A DNA stretch of 64,000 bases from the NCBI GenBank assembly GCA_011800805.1, contig MPNW01000098.1:114594-178593 (forward strand), written 5' to 3'. The notes under the pieces were generated by a model, which worked only from the letters and a program-made list of their open reading frames with translations, was not told the DNA's origin and did no database searches. The first letter of the stretch is position 1; the number at the start of each line of letters is the position of its first letter. The stretch is from Hirudo medicinalis. Taxonomy: Eukaryota; Annelida; Clitellata; Hirudinida; Hirudinidae. Positions 23,190 to 35,800 of the stretch are shown here, piece after piece. The position numbers and the translations under genes were made by a program.

Positions 23190-25165
23190 TTTTGAATAAA
23201 CTCCTCACCAGTTTCTCAAGCTGTTAACCATACTAATGTCGGGACGGCGCAACAGGACTTGGGGCAAAGTGAATAATTTATGAAAGCAATATGAACTCTA
23301 AGCAAAATTGGGATAATGGAAAGTTGAGATTTAAATAACCCCTTAAATAACATCAAATAGCAACAGTCGAAAGAAACATAAAATAGCATCACATTTCTAT
23401 ACTTGATGCACTGGAGACATCCTCAAACAAATTCAAATAGGGATCATATTGTAGAACACATTAAGCTCAATATCTGTGTTTTTAGGGTATAAACCTTTCC
23501 AGCCGTACATTCCGATATCAAGATATCAATCTACCAACAACCTTTATCCAGGGATAATTTTAAATAAATAAACTTTATTTAAAAAATGAAGCCATATTCT
23601 ACAATTTTTCAATCATTTTATTATAATTACAGAGAACTTTTGAGCAAATTTTGACTAAGGCTTGCATTCTACTACAGCTGTGGCTAGATAAAATGCCGCG
23701 ATAGTATCGAACTACAAGCAAGAGCCAAAATTCCTGTCGAGTTGTCTTGATCGAGGCGTTAGCGCTAGGCGTTAGCATTGCGACAAAAATATCAAAAAAT
23801 AAGTAACATAATACAATAGTAAGCAAAATTACGGATCGAATATCCTAATCGTAAATTATGTTCATGGTGCTTGGTCTTCATATCACTGAAACATTGCCGG
23901 TACAAAATGCGAACGTTTTGCTTTTGTTATCTAAATTATAGAATTAATTAAATTACTATTGACAATAAATTGTTGTTGCACGTAAAATTTTATGGTGAAT
24001 GTTTCAGTAATGGCAAAAGTGACTTGCAAGCAGTAGGTATTTTAAAGTACTTATAGATTAATTAAATATTTTAATTTTATATTTCACAATTACTAGTATT
24101 ATTTTAAAACTTATGCTGGAAGCATTATGTTGGACGCACCCATCGCTAAAAAATGCCAATACGTCTCAACGAATAATGTCCTGCGTCACCGCCAACTTCT
24201 CGTTCGAACGCCGAATTGAGCTCGGTTCGTTTCTTTCGACTGTTGCTATTTGATTCATTATTTCTGATCATTCTTGTCATGAAGAGCTTATCGGGATCGC
24301 ATTCTTACTGCACTTTTGTACTAGCTTTCACCATTTAGTTCGATAAGCCCTTCCATGGTAAGGCCAGACGTTTATAGGATTTCGATTGATTGTCTATATT
24401 TAATAAAAAAATTTTTATGAGTAAAGATTTGCTTTTAAGATTGAACCTAAGTTAGAAGTTTAATTTTTTAAAACCACATTTAGTTCCATTTATATAATTA
24501 TTCCTTGTGTTAAATTGTGGATGACAAAATTTTTTATCTCGTTTAAAATCATTTCTTGAATAAAAAGTTTCAAACGAGTGAAATTTTGATCGACGTCATC
24601 GTCCCTGAGCGACACTAATCATCGGTTGAGAGCGTCAGCGTCTCCAAGTGATCTGCCTAACAACGTAGACTTTTGATCCTCGCGGTTTTGAAGCAAGTCG
24701 CGGCCTCTTTTTGGCGAATCTGGGACAATTTGCGACTTAAAGAGATAGAAGAAATGTGAAGCTGCACTGTCGAAGTTCCTAAGGAGAAAGGTCATCCTGT
24801 TTCTGACATTATTATTTTTGAGAAGAAAGTTCTATAACTTCCGGGAAACTGAAATGGAGAATCAGATTTTAGGACATCTTCTTAGGAGGGTTTGATTTTG
24901 TCGCTCAGGGAGTCAAAAACTAAATTGTTGCAGTTTTTCTAAGCAAAACAATCGTATGCCGATTAATTAATTCCTGATACTGCTTAAGCAATACTAGAAA
25001 ATTAACACTAAGGATTAGGTTAAGAGCGATTGCTCTCTTAACCGATTTGCGTTTGCCAGTTATAAAATCCAACAGGTCTGAAAGCGCGACAATTCTACAC
25101 TTCAAATCGTTCCCACGCAATCAAAGAAAAGACTTCTAGGCTGAGCAGTTTTAACAGAAATCCAG
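23190..25165. other. spacer between ELOF1 paralogues, no gene seen
   Basis: No open frame of coding quality was recognised. A less AT-rich part at about 24,120-24,800 with many CG dinucleotides may hold promoter sequence for paralogue C or an unrecognised element. Confidence 0.45.
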
Positions 25166-25414
25166 ATGGGTAAACGCAAAACGGTGAAAAAGCCCGCGCC
25201 TAAACGCAAGGTCATCGAGAAAATACAAAATCGTTTCCAGTGTCCTTTCTGCAATCTATTGGCCTGCAAAGCAGAGATCAACAAGGAGAGGAAAGTGGCT
25301 TGCATAGTTTGCGAGAAATGTCTCGAAAGCTTCCAGACAAAATCGCACGCACTCACCGAGCCTATTGACGTGTATTGCGAGTGGATTGACGCTTGTGAGG
25401 AAGCCAACCGATAG
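25166..25414 (+). CDS. ELOF1: transcription elongation factor 1 homologue, paralogue C (82 aa)
   Basis: This is a second intact single-exon Elf1-family gene. The zinc ligands are CPFC and CEKC, and the C-terminal block is TEPIDVYCEWIDACEEANR. The LESFQTKSHALTEP segment is closest to the canonical animal sequence (LEEFQT) of the three copies. It differs from paralogue B at many positions (for example PAPKRKVIEKIQNR against PVAKKKLTEKIANA), so the duplication is not recent. It lies about 2 kb from B in the same orientation, and its 5' leader is not similar to those of A and B. Which copy is the ancestral ELOF1 cannot be decided from this window. Confidence 0.92.
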   Translation: MGKRKTVKKPAPKRKVIEKIQNRFQCPFCNLLACKAEINKERKVACIVCEKCLESFQTKSHALTEPIDVYCEWIDACEEANR

Positions 25415-25909
25415 CACTGGAGCTGTTGAGGCAACCCATCGCCCTACAGCCTCAAAGTCATTTCATTAGCCAATTTATTCGTTAAGTAAATATTTTGCAT
25501 TGCTGAAAAGTGAAATTTAATTTTCATATTAAAAACCACCTAGATGAAGGTGATTAATCGAATCTTTTGACTTGTCACTTAATTACAGCAACATCTGACA
25601 CACATAACTAAATCATGGAACACAGACTGTTTAAGCACTTTTACTTCAACATTGCATAATATTGGTTTTAAAACAAGCTCCATGGAACTGAAAGCAAAGG
25701 TTACATTTCAGAAAAATACACTGATGTGCTTACATGAGTATTTTATGCAGTGGATTGCTTAATTTTTAGCAAAAGATGTATAAATTATTTATGTCTCTCA
25801 AGACAAGAGAAATAACCATAACTCTCCAAAAGTGAAAACAAATTTAGGGATAAGTAAACCAAAATCTTTCAGAGTACAAGTTTCATCCAGAATTCAATGG
25901 AAAAAATCT

Positions 25910-28900
25910 TCAACAATCTTCCAGTGTTACAATTGGTCCTGCATCCATGTGAAACTCAGGAATTGTTATGTTGTAACTTAATCCTGCAACAACTGTCTAG
26001 TTTAATCGTACAACTTTGAATTGTCAACTTAAACATCTTTGTGCTCACAAGAAGCATGAGTGCAGAACCAACTGCATAATATGGGAGCACAACTTGTCAT
26101 GGTAGCAATATGTTTTACTTTAAACCATGGTATGGTATATCTAATTAACAACAATAATGTGTACCTGATGCAAGATTGGTGACCGTATAGTAACCCTTCA
26201 TGGAGGTTTTGGGTACCTGAGAATTTGTGCAGCTGATGTAAGAGAACTCTGACCCTGGTTTAAACACTGGTGTCATGCCTTTAAAGAAGTACATACTTAA
26301 ATCACTAAAGAGAGTAATTATGTTTACTTTTAAGTGCACCTTTCATCTTCATCTATATTTATGATGTGATTGAAAATAATAATTAATATTAATAATGCTA
26401 CTTAGAACACCTTCTGACTCACCTATGACGCCCGGACCGTCAACCACACGCACCGAATCCCCTTCAAGGATCTCCCAATGTCTTGACTTGAGCTGACAAG
26501 ACATCCCTTGAGGCACGTTTTTGTTCATGGTAAACCTTGCGACAAAAATTTGGAAAACCTGGTGACATATTAAGATATTTCCCACATGCCGACAGTCATC
26601 GATATGACCAAGTATTGATTGCAAAAATGTCAACCGGGCGTAATTACCTCTAAAAATATTCAGCCAAGATGACGAGGACCGGTGAAAATTCAAACTTCAA
26701 ATACTTATTCTTTGAGAGGCTCCTTACCTGACTAGATAAGCATAGGCGTAAGAGTCGCCCGAAAATTCGTGCAAAAATGCCGTTGAAACGTCCACTTTGA
26801 CGTCGTAACTGAGAGATACCGAAGAGGGATCCTTGTAAAACCTGAAATAAAATTTTCAGGTCAGCAGGGGCCGAGCACTTTGAACTTTGAATGTCACCTT
26901 AAAGTGGTACAAGGTACTGAGGTCAATATGGTTTACAAAGATTATGGTTATTTTTTAGAATTAGTGTTATACAATTACTACATAAATGGATTCATACAAA
27001 GGGTAGACAAACCGTAGACATAGACATTCGAATCACTTGTTTCCAAGTTTAATTTACCTTGCGCAAACAAAACAAAGTGAATCAACATGACTGGCCAAAA
27101 CAAATGTTTACATCTCAAGCTTGCACACATTTACAAATCAATTGCACAACAACCTGTAGACCCTCTCATCAACAATTGGAAAGTACTTCTCCTCCAGCTT
27201 CTTTGCATAATCCAGGAAATAATTGAGGAAGGATTTTGCTAAAATAAATTGATTAAGAATTGAGTAAACTATAAAATTAGGAACATATTTACAGATAGAA
27301 TTTGCTTTTCTCGTAACAATTACTGAGAACTATCTTGCTTTTTAAATGAGAACGGAAACAGATGAAGATCAATCCATAGAACTATCGTATCTTCAACAGC
27401 TGTTCATAAATTCACTCCTATCTCACCTAAAACCAAGAAACTCTTAGGCCTGGGAGGATTTGAAGTGACCAAATTTCCAGCTTCAAGGGGTGCCCGATCT
27501 TTGAGGAGGCAGAGCATCTGCACATTTTCATTTCCCGTAACCGCTACGCAGGGAACGCCGACGCTCTAAAAATAAATTAAGTCCTAGAGGTAGTCACGCA
27601 TCCGATATTGAGTAATTGACGCGATACAAATAACATCATAAATATATCTCATACTTAGTTACATATAAATCATTTATAATCTATGCTAACAGGTCAATAC
27701 TAACAGTATTTGACAGTTACAAAGGCAGAATAAAGATCAATATGTTATGCCTAAGAGAATGAATCCTAGGATTTATTTGATTTATTGCACAAACACAACA
27801 AACACAAGTTCATCTCGTACAAGTCGTTCTCCACCCCAAGCTTTCTCACACTAAGATGTCCTACTTACTGGATTTTTGATTTTCAAAGGTAACAGACTCT
27901 CGCTTCGAAAATAATTATAATTCTGTACCACTCCAAATATCCTGTGTGGGAAGACATAATTAGAATGATAGTTGGAATGTGCAACAAAATAGATCCATAA
28001 TCAGTATAGATATACATTCAGATATAATATTATAAAAAAAAAATAAATGCACAGATATCAGGACATTAAAAACCATAAAAGTTTGTACAATTTACTATTG
28101 GTCTCCATGTGCGACATCAACTGCAACGACACGACAACATGAATTATTCCAGGGACCGAAATCAGTAAACAAATGGCAGTGCATTCCAAGTCATTATTAT
28201 TATTACTATTGTAGTTGGTGTTGCTTTTATTATTATCGATCATCATCACCATTACCATCATACCATCATCATCATCATCATCATCACCATCACCATCATC
28301 ATCATCAGCATCATCATCATCATCATGACAAATAAAACACCAACCCATTCCTCCTCCCTTTGATCTGCCCCTTGTGAAACCTGTAAACACATCTCAAGTC
28401 AGTAGGGAGTGAAATTCCGTTCTCCGCTTCAAATCTTTCCAATTCTTCTTCGGACATTCCTCCTGAAAAGAAATAACGAAATGCTGGTCTACTCCATTCG
28501 AGATCAATTTATGAAAGTTGCGATAATTATTTTTAATTTATAAAAATATAGCCAGAAGAGCAGGAATAGAAGGCAGATAACATAAATACTTAGGATAGCA
28601 TAATAAATAGCTGGTAATTTCCTTCAATTAGGTTTCATAGCCAGTGAAAAGAAGTCGGTAAAATGTTATTTTTAAAAATAAACAAATTACAAATTAATTG
28701 TTATTAATGTGTGCAGAAAAATTAATATTTAATAATATATGTGGTGTAATTTGTGTGTATATGTCAAACAAGATTTATGTAGAATGTGAACAAAATCATA
28801 TCAAACAAAACAAGTTGAGAACTATTACTGCAGAATTAAACAACACAAAACCTATTGCTCAAAAAAATGTATAATCAATCAAAAAATTTTTTACAAACAA

Positions 28901-29767
28901 AGCACTGCAACCTATGAGTGATGAAGTGATTGCAGGATCTACTTGATCCATAGCGTTCTTGATGACATCCCAAGCCTCTTTGACCCTCTTGTAGATATGA
29001 ATGTATTTCTTCTTGTCTTGGTATTCCTCTACAAATGCTTCCTTCCATGTTTTCTCATCGCTTGGTACACTTTTATGAAATGGAAACTTTAACAAGCAGA
29101 TTTGATTTTCAAATTCATTTCCTAAAATTGCTTTGCAAATGCACTTGGCATCCCATGACAATCACAAATGTTAACAATGTTTAAATGTAATAAATAAAAT
29201 ATAACTCTCTGTGACATTAAATCACAAGGCAAGATTTATAAAGCTTGTCATCAAACACCTCTTATGGCATATGTCCCAATGGAACGTCAAGACCACTTAT
29301 TTTTAATTTTGTAACAAGTTGTTTATGTTTAATTTCCAAGCTCTTTTCGTCAACTAAATGGAAAGCAATTGGTCGAAGCGTTTTCAATTGAAACATTATT
29401 TCAATCAACCACTTCCATAAGGAATAAATGATGAGGAAATTTGCAACTAACATTAAGCAGCAACTAACGTAATAATCTAAATAAATCGCATATGTAAAAG
29501 CTTAAACTGCTTACAAGTTACCGTCCCAATAACGCTTGTAGAGATTTTTCCAGTAAATGTCTTCTTCGCATAATTCAAGTAGTTTGATGCACGTTTCTGA
29601 ACAACTAGAAATAATTTTTAAACAAGTCACATTCTATAATCCCAAGTCTTTTCTTTTTAAACAATAAAGGACACCAACTTCACGAAGTCTTTGAAATCAA
29701 GATGACCTAATATTTGAAAGTGTACGGCATAGGGTAAATCAAAAAAATCAACTTTTGAGCAAGCCAT
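25910..29767 (-). CDS. FBXO3: F-box only protein 3 homologue with ApaG domain (405 aa, 11 exons)
   Basis: This is a substrate adaptor of an SCF ubiquitin ligase. Minus-strand exons are 29767-29673, 29604-29522, 29121-28912, 28462-28345, 27941-27869, 27565-27427, 27238-27154, 26841-26728, 26535-26423, 26278-26165 and 25983-25910; every phase agrees. An F-box covers residues about 7-55 (LPYAVHFQILGHLDFKDF ... DIYWKNLYKRYW). The SMI1/KNR4-like middle follows (WKEAFVEEY, LPTDLRCVYRFHKGQ, NYFRSESLL). The C-terminal ApaG domain has SYDVKVDVSTAFL, SCQLKSRHWEI, VVDGPGVIG, FSYISCTNSQ, GYYTV and IPEFHMDAGP. The human protein (471 aa) continues with a long acidic tail that is absent here; the stop follows soon after the ApaG fold. 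The exon 1 donor (GTCCTT) is weak but is the one that keeps the frame. Confidence 0.93.
28198..28330 (+). repeat. ATT/ATC trinucleotide microsatellite
   Basis: Long interrupted ATT and then CATCATCAT repeats lie in the FBXO3 intron just downstream (minus strand) of exon 4. The Asp-rich open frame it creates on the minus strand is not a gene. Confidence 0.9.
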
Positions 29768-30119
29768 GTCAGGTAAAAGTAAACAGAGATCGACGAAAAC
29801 ATTACGGTTTTATATCTGTCACCTTTCTCGCACGGTAATAGTTTATCAAAATATTCCCATCAAAACAATAATCTAAACTTTATAATAATACTCAGATTGC
29901 ACATCAAATTAAAATGAATATAATAATGTGGTGCGGATTTAGAATTAAGTACATTTTGTATTAAGATCTACTGGCAAATAAAACACTTGATTGGAATTTT
30001 ATGTGCCAATTATTTTGACTTATAAATTAATAGAACTCTAACAACCTTAGCCCTGTGACATGGATAGCTTGCGATATCTATGCAAAAATGCGCATTTTCT
30101 TGAGATTACCCAGCAATCA
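29768..30119. other. FBXO3 upstream region
   Basis: AT-rich sequence upstream of the FBXO3 start codon. No TATA box or other element is obvious. Confidence 0.4.
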
Positions 30120-30262
30120 CAAGCAAGTCGGGATCCTGGACCCCTCGCGGGACGAAACGCGGGTCCCGCAAGGGCGGCCCGTTGGGTTCCCGTCGGGATT
30201 GAGCGGGGCTGAGCTCGTGTACCGAATCAGCTCGTGTACCCAGCCGAATCCCGGCTTCATTA
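30120..30262. other. isolated GC-rich, CpG-rich islet
   Basis: About 140 bp of strongly GC-rich DNA stand in AT-rich surroundings. They contain ACGCGGGTCCCGC-type palindromic words, several GGGTCCC/CCGTCGGG blocks and a 12-bp direct repeat (GCTCGTGTACCG / GCTCGTGTACCC). There is no coding signature that I trust. It is likely a fragment of a mobile element end. Confidence 0.4.
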
Positions 30263-30521
30263 ATCACGGGTTGCCCAGAAATATGCTCTACATGTTATAT
30301 AAATATGATAAATATAATATGTTATGTATATAAATAAGTTAATAAGTCATATATATTTATATACAAAATATTGTGACATTTACAAAGGGAGAATAAATAG
30401 TTAATAGTTAGATAGTTAATATTCAATAATTGTTCAATAATAATTATTCAGTAATTGAAAAACACGAAAGCGGTTTATTACATTATTTTTGATACAAAAA
30501 AGTAAATGTTTTAAATGATCA

Positions 30522-30602
30522 TTTTATAAAATATCAAATATATTAGTAAGTCAAGTTTGTTATTTTATAAAATATCAAATACATTAGTAAGTCAAGTTTG
30601 TT
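30522..30602 (+). repeat. 41-bp tandem duplication at an exon 3' end
   Basis: The unit (ATTTTATAAAATATCAAATA ... GTCAAGTTTGTT) occurs twice with a 41-bp period. The second copy contains the stop codon of the minus-strand exon that ends at 30,592. Confidence 0.8.
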
Positions 30603-30716
30603 TTCTTTTTCGACCGCCAACTCCTCTGTCTCTAGCATTTCCAGACCACTTAGGAAGCTCGCTCTCAAAATTTTGCGTGGTGGCAGTTGATGTGATTGGG
30701 TTCAATTTTACTACAT
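30592..30716 (-). CDS. coding-like terminal exon of an unidentified minus-strand gene
   Basis: After a good minus-strand acceptor (AATTTCAG) an open frame of 40 codons runs to TGA. It ends in a basic Gly-rich tail (ARDRGVGGRKRKQT) after ESELPKWSGN. The phase is 1. No upstream exon could be joined with confidence, and the family is not recognised. Composition and splice site argue for a real exon or an exon relic. Confidence 0.35.
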
Positions 30717-30949
30717 CTGAAATTTACCAGATTTAAAGATTAGTAATACTATATGAGGCGGGCGATGGATGTCGTTGATAGCTCGTTCAAGCTACCGAAA
30801 GACTTGATCTGAAGAGCCAAACAATAAATTAATTCATGGTTCGCTAAATTTCAAATTGGGAAATCGGAACTTAGAATACTCTAGAATCAGACAGATGAAC
30901 CGATTGGATATAAGCATCTACCAGAGGCGTCTCGGCCACTTATTGCTTT

Positions 30950-31316
30950 TCGAAAAATGGGAATGCTTCGTGAGTTACAGGACATCTTCAAGGAATAAGA
31001 AAAAAAGTTGAATGATATAATTAAGGAGCTGAAAAAATTACGAATTTACAGGCCCGATGAGATGATCTACCTGGATGGGAAAATTTTTTTTCGAACTGGA
31101 ACCACGAGTTCAGGAACTGCCCAATCGAGTTCGGCATCAACATCTATGTTTCATAAACTTGACCCAGATAGCAGTGAAAAAATGGGGAAAGTATCTGTCC
31201 GATGGTGGATGAAATGTGATGACGACAGGCTCAAGAGATTACGAGCACAACAGGCTTCACATGGTTCGACATTATTCATGAAAATGCACTTGAAACTTAT
31301 TTTTGACACACCTTGA
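30950..31316 (+). pseudogene. coding-like open frame with an in-frame stop, unidentified
   Basis: An open frame (31,008-31,316) has coding-like composition: IIKELKKLRIYRPDEMIYLD, then a Ser/Thr-rich run, then KVSVRWWMKCDDDRLKRLR. The frame continues upstream past a TAA into MGMLRELQDIFKE, so it may be a decayed gene or be split by a small intron. No family is recognised. Confidence 0.3.
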
Positions 31317-31579
31317 AACACGCACTGCGGACCTTTTTTTAAAATGAAATATAATGGTCAATTGATTATTTAATTAGGGTTTTAACGCTTCATTTTTGTG
31401 ATTTTTTTTTACAGTAATCTCATCTCTAAAGGAGTCGTGCTTCTCATCTAATCTTCTTGTAGCATAAAACATAAAAAAATTTGGTCATTTGAATTACATT
31501 GAATTACATTAACAGTGTTAAGAACTTATACTAAACTGACTTAATTAAGTTAATTAATTACCTAATTGTGTTTCTTTAG

Positions 31580-31729
31580 GAGCACACGCACACAGCACAA
31601 AGATGTGCGAGGTCATTGGAGAACTTCGACCTACTTGTGTCCCTCACACGTCCCAAGCTCCAGAAGCAGGACAATGAAGTTCGTCCTAGGCGTGCAGGAC
31701 CAGTGATCGACCGCGAATCCTTTGTGTGA
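31580..31729 (+). CDS. coding-like terminal exon of an unidentified plus-strand gene
   Basis: The acceptor TTTCTTTAG is followed by 49 codons in phase 0 and a TGA: ENFDLLVSLTRPKLQKQDNE and RAGPVIDRESFV are typical segments. It may belong with the open frame at 31.0-31.3 kb, but the phases do not join simply. Identity is unknown. Confidence 0.35.
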   Translation, partial: EHTHTAQRCARSLENFDLLVSLTRPKLQKQDNEVRPRRAGPVIDRESFV

Positions 31730-32727
31730 GGAGCTACCGCCATGTGTAGTATTTTATTAATGTCCTCAGCATAACGTGATGAATAGGACAAGAGCTACCG
31801 CCATCCTCCTGAGAGTCTTTATAAGGAACCAGGCGGAGCTACTCTGGCCGGAACGCAACCCTCTGATCCAACTTTTACTTGTTCTCGAAGTCATAAATCT
31901 CTGACACCTTCGTAATCATTCTAGGCATGCGATGTCCTCTCAATATTCTAAAAAGAAATATTGGCTATTGACGTTTTAGAGAAAAGGTTATTCGTATTAT
32001 AACATAACATAACATAACAATTATTTATAGTGGTTAAGAAGGTCTATGTGATAAACACTCTTTACTCTTAGTTTCTAATATCCAAGTCCTTCTAAAAAAT
32101 ACAGCTTTTATCGAAGTATTAAAATGCTTTCGAAACACGTTTAATACTTATTAAATAAAATAACTGATGTGAGCGCACTACTGCTAAATTTAAAAACACT
32201 TCGAATTTCTAATGATCAAAAACCCGCAAAACATTGTTAACAAAGTAGACACGAAACACGAGTCATGAGCGACGAATCACACACAAAATTAAGCAAGTAC
32301 GCAAACTATTTGCTCAAGATCAAATTTAATAATGAACATAATTCAACAAATTTATAAAATAAACAATTAAAAGTGAATTATCAAAACAAATTGTTAAAAG
32401 TTCAAGCAAGGTCAAACGTATAAAAACAATAAGTGTGTCAGTCAAAAAGCACCCGTCAAAAGGCAAACTGATGATTAATCTCTCCCGAAACTTTACGCTT
32501 TGTTCCTTTCCATCCTCAAAGGTTGGATTCAAGATCGTACTGAAGAAATAAATTGAAATTAAATGTTGACGAAATTAATGCAAAGAAGTAATTTCTTGGA
32601 TTTCATATTATTTATAAAAGTTTTTCAAGGAATTTCAAGGAAATGTTTAAATTTACGAGTTATTCAATATAGAATATTAATTTTTAAATTTTGTTTATAT
32701 TGTTAATAGTTATTATACTTATTTTCG
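31730..32727. other. intergenic region, no gene seen
   Basis: The first 200 bp are less AT-rich, with a repeated word GAGCTACCGCCAT at 31,731 and 31,791 and a TTTATAAGG sequence at about 31,819 that could be a TATA element. The rest is AT-rich. A minus-strand poly(A) signal for the next gene lies at 32,733-32,728. Confidence 0.4.
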
Positions 32728-32832
32728 TTTATTTGTGAAAACAATTACTTCTGAAGACTTTTTACCCTATTTTGAACATCTGTTCACCTTGAAAATCATT
32801 CCAACTAGTAATTGTAATTATTCAACACGCTG

Positions 32833-35800
32833 TCAGAGTTGACATAGTTGACTCACGCTGCTGGTTTGAGACTTCAGCTTGAGCGAGGTTTTGTGGTCCT
32901 GCTGATCAGCAGCTGAAATTTCTATTACTGATTCTTCCTGACTGATGGCTTTCTTGTGGTCTTTTCCCAACAAGCCACTGGCAAAGGCACGGAATGAAGA
33001 TTGACTTCCGAGTTGGACACCGGAAGAATCCATTGGAAGACTGTCTTGTTTAGCTGGAAGATTCGAATGAACTCTTTGAAGCGAGGAATTCGAAAGCCTG
33101 AACTTTTCCTTGAAAACTGACCCCAAAGACTGCTTGCTTTCTCTCATCGATGGAACTTGCAGACGACTACTGGAAATCCTTGATGATTCGTGCTGAAGAG
33201 GTTCTGGCAAAGCAGCATAACTGACGTTGGGAGACCTTTGGTCATATTCTATCATCATTCTACTAACATCCGGATCATTTTGAGACACTTCTTGTGTCAT
33301 CAGCCTCTGACCTTTGCCCATGCTTCTGTTTCCGAGTTCATCTTCAAAGTCTTCCTCATCACTGGCTTTGGCAGGATAAAAAAAACTAGCATTTTCGTCT
33401 TCTTCCTGGACGTAAGGGATTTGAACAAATTCTAAAGCATTCTGGAGCTCCTCTATTGTGGCGGCATCTCCCTTCTTGAGCCACCAGCGAGCCATAAGGT
33501 CACGTATCTGTGCACCTGCGTCTTCTTGATGCTTAAGTTTGATGTCAGCAATCGTTCGAACAGTTTCTGCATCGCTCTGAATTCCGTCGAATAAGATCCA
33601 CGCTAAATCCGGCCAGTTGATTTGGTCTACTTTGAAGAAGAGCATCGAGGACGGATGGTTGGCGAACGACTGGTTGATGGTGCTCCTCGTGGGAGAGCCA
33701 TCATGGAAACTCTTGTCAGTATTTTCAACTGTCAGCATGTTTTCTTTCTGTTCCATCCACTTCCTCTTTGCCAAACGAACGCTACGACCTCTGGCGATAA
33801 CCCATTGGCTTCCATCTTTCGAGTCCGTCAGGCTATCGGCACGTCCACCTGAGCGTTGGAGGTAGCGCCTCAAGAGAGTGTTCTCCAGACTGTCCAAGGC
33901 AGAACCACTAGAAGGCAAAACCGACAAGTACATTGTGTTCGATTTTTGGACTGTTTTTTGGTCTACGCATTCCATCCAAAGCTTGGATAAGTAGCCATAC
34001 TTAGTGAAATCAACCGGGCCAGGCTCAGTCTGAGGAGGGAGATCGCCCGATAGATTCGCATTTGTGGAGCCTCTGATAGGATAAAGACTCAAGGAATTGT
34101 ACTGCCTCCTACGCCTCAATGGCTTTACATAAGTCACTTTTCTTGTCAACGAGTTGTACAGGAAAGGCGAAAATGATTTTGAATATGGACTCAAATTTGC
34201 AGGCAAACTCATGAGATGGTCATCGTTACCGTCCATCCTGTGTTGGTCATCATCGACGTTGTCTTCCTCGTCAGTGAAATCGTCTAATTGCTCGGCCGAA
34301 TAATCTGGTGTTTTTTCCAAGTTTTTATCTGGAGAAGTACCGTCCATCATAGCTGAGTCGTCAAGAGGAGGCAAAAATACTTGACTGATTCTGCTCTCAT
34401 CGGCCTTTCCTGGGCCATTTTCACCAATCCCCTCCCTGGTATAGAGGGGTTGTTGTGGCTTGTACACACCCCTCGTATACACCACTGGATTGGCTTTCCA
34501 AGTCTTGCGCCATACTTCCGCCTGGCTTTGTTGCAGCATCTCAAAAGCCGCTTGTTGCAGCGTTTTATTCGGAATGTCGACGTTAAGAGGTTTGTCTTGA
34601 TATTGTTTCTTCGGTAGATTGTCAAAGCTCACAGATCTTGTTCGTCTCTTAGGCCGCCTCTTCCATCGTAACGAGTCGATTGTTTCGGTTGTGGTGGTTA
34701 CTGTTGTTTCTTTTGGGAAGAAATAAATATTATCTTACAAGAGAATTCTAAAAAAAAATCAAAAACGAAACAAACTTATCGATAAATAATGAGTCAAAAA
34801 CGTAGAACATGGCAGAAACTTAGAGCATACCTTCATATTGCTTTGGAGTGCTGGAATATTGCCTTGGGACACGCCCTCCACCTGAATTAGGTTCATCATC
34901 CTTTGGACTGTCGATGACAAGATTAGGCAACGTCACTGAGAGAGGCTGTGTGGAATAATCTTGGTCGCTGCTGATGGGAGAAGAGATTTGCCCGTTCCAT
35001 TCATTTTTATTTTTAATAATCAGAGGAGCTATGTTGCGCTTAAGAGGTGGTTTGGAACCGTGTGTGACATCTTTTTGATCGTCAAGGGATCCCAAATTGC
35101 TGGAAGGAGGCAGAGGTTCTTGGCAATCAAAATCAGTTTCAATGAATTGCTTTGTTTTTTCATCCTTTTCTTCATCTCGTGATTTGTCGCCATTATGTTG
35201 TTTGGATTTCCATTTATCTTCGAATATTGTTGTTGTTGTTGTAACTTCTTCCAAATAACCATTTTTCGCGTTTTTCTTTGACTCCGATTGTTTGTAATCC
35301 TTTCCATAATCATCAGCCTCCTCATCCATCATCTCTTCACCTTCTCTGGGTGTTGTCGCGGATTCCTTTTGCCTCCGAACCTTTCCTGTTTTATCAAATG
35401 ATCTTTCGTTGCTATTTCCATTGCTTGACTTGTCTCTTTCTCTATGCTTCGATTTCCGTCTGTCATCCATTATTGTCGTCGTCGCTTCTAAAAAATCATC
35501 CTGCGTTCGTTCCTTCTTCGATTTTGATTTTGCATCGTCTTCATATCCTTCCTCTTCATCTTCCATCATCTCATATTGAATGATTTTTTGCTTTCCTTTA
35601 TCCCCTGAAGTGTCTGTTATCTTTTCGATTTCTTTCAAATCAGTTTCTTTTTTCTCTTGTCGTCGGCCTTTCGACTTCCGCTTGTCCTCCACTGTGGTTG
35701 TCACAGTTTCTTCCGAGTAGCTATCCTGGCCTTTCTTCTTTTTAACTTTCCTGCGACCAATACCTTCTTCATCGAGTGACGTTTCATTGGTCATTTTCTC

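Noticed and set aside
23599..23826. Minus-strand open frame of 75 codons starting with a hydrophobic stretch (possible signal peptide)
   Set aside because: No splice partner, TATA box or poly(A) signal supports it. The hydrophobic start is common in AT-rich chance frames.
25102..25434. Minus-strand open frame of 110 codons
   Set aside because: It is the exact antisense of ELOF1 paralogue C.
28198..28330. Regularly spaced short repeats resembling an array
   Set aside because: They are simple trinucleotide repeats in an animal intron, not CRISPR repeats. No cas-like genes or unique spacers are present anywhere in the window.
28058..28390. Asp-rich minus-strand open frame of 110 codons
   Set aside because: It is created by the CAT/ATT microsatellite. 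The exon of FBXO3 that starts within it uses another frame.
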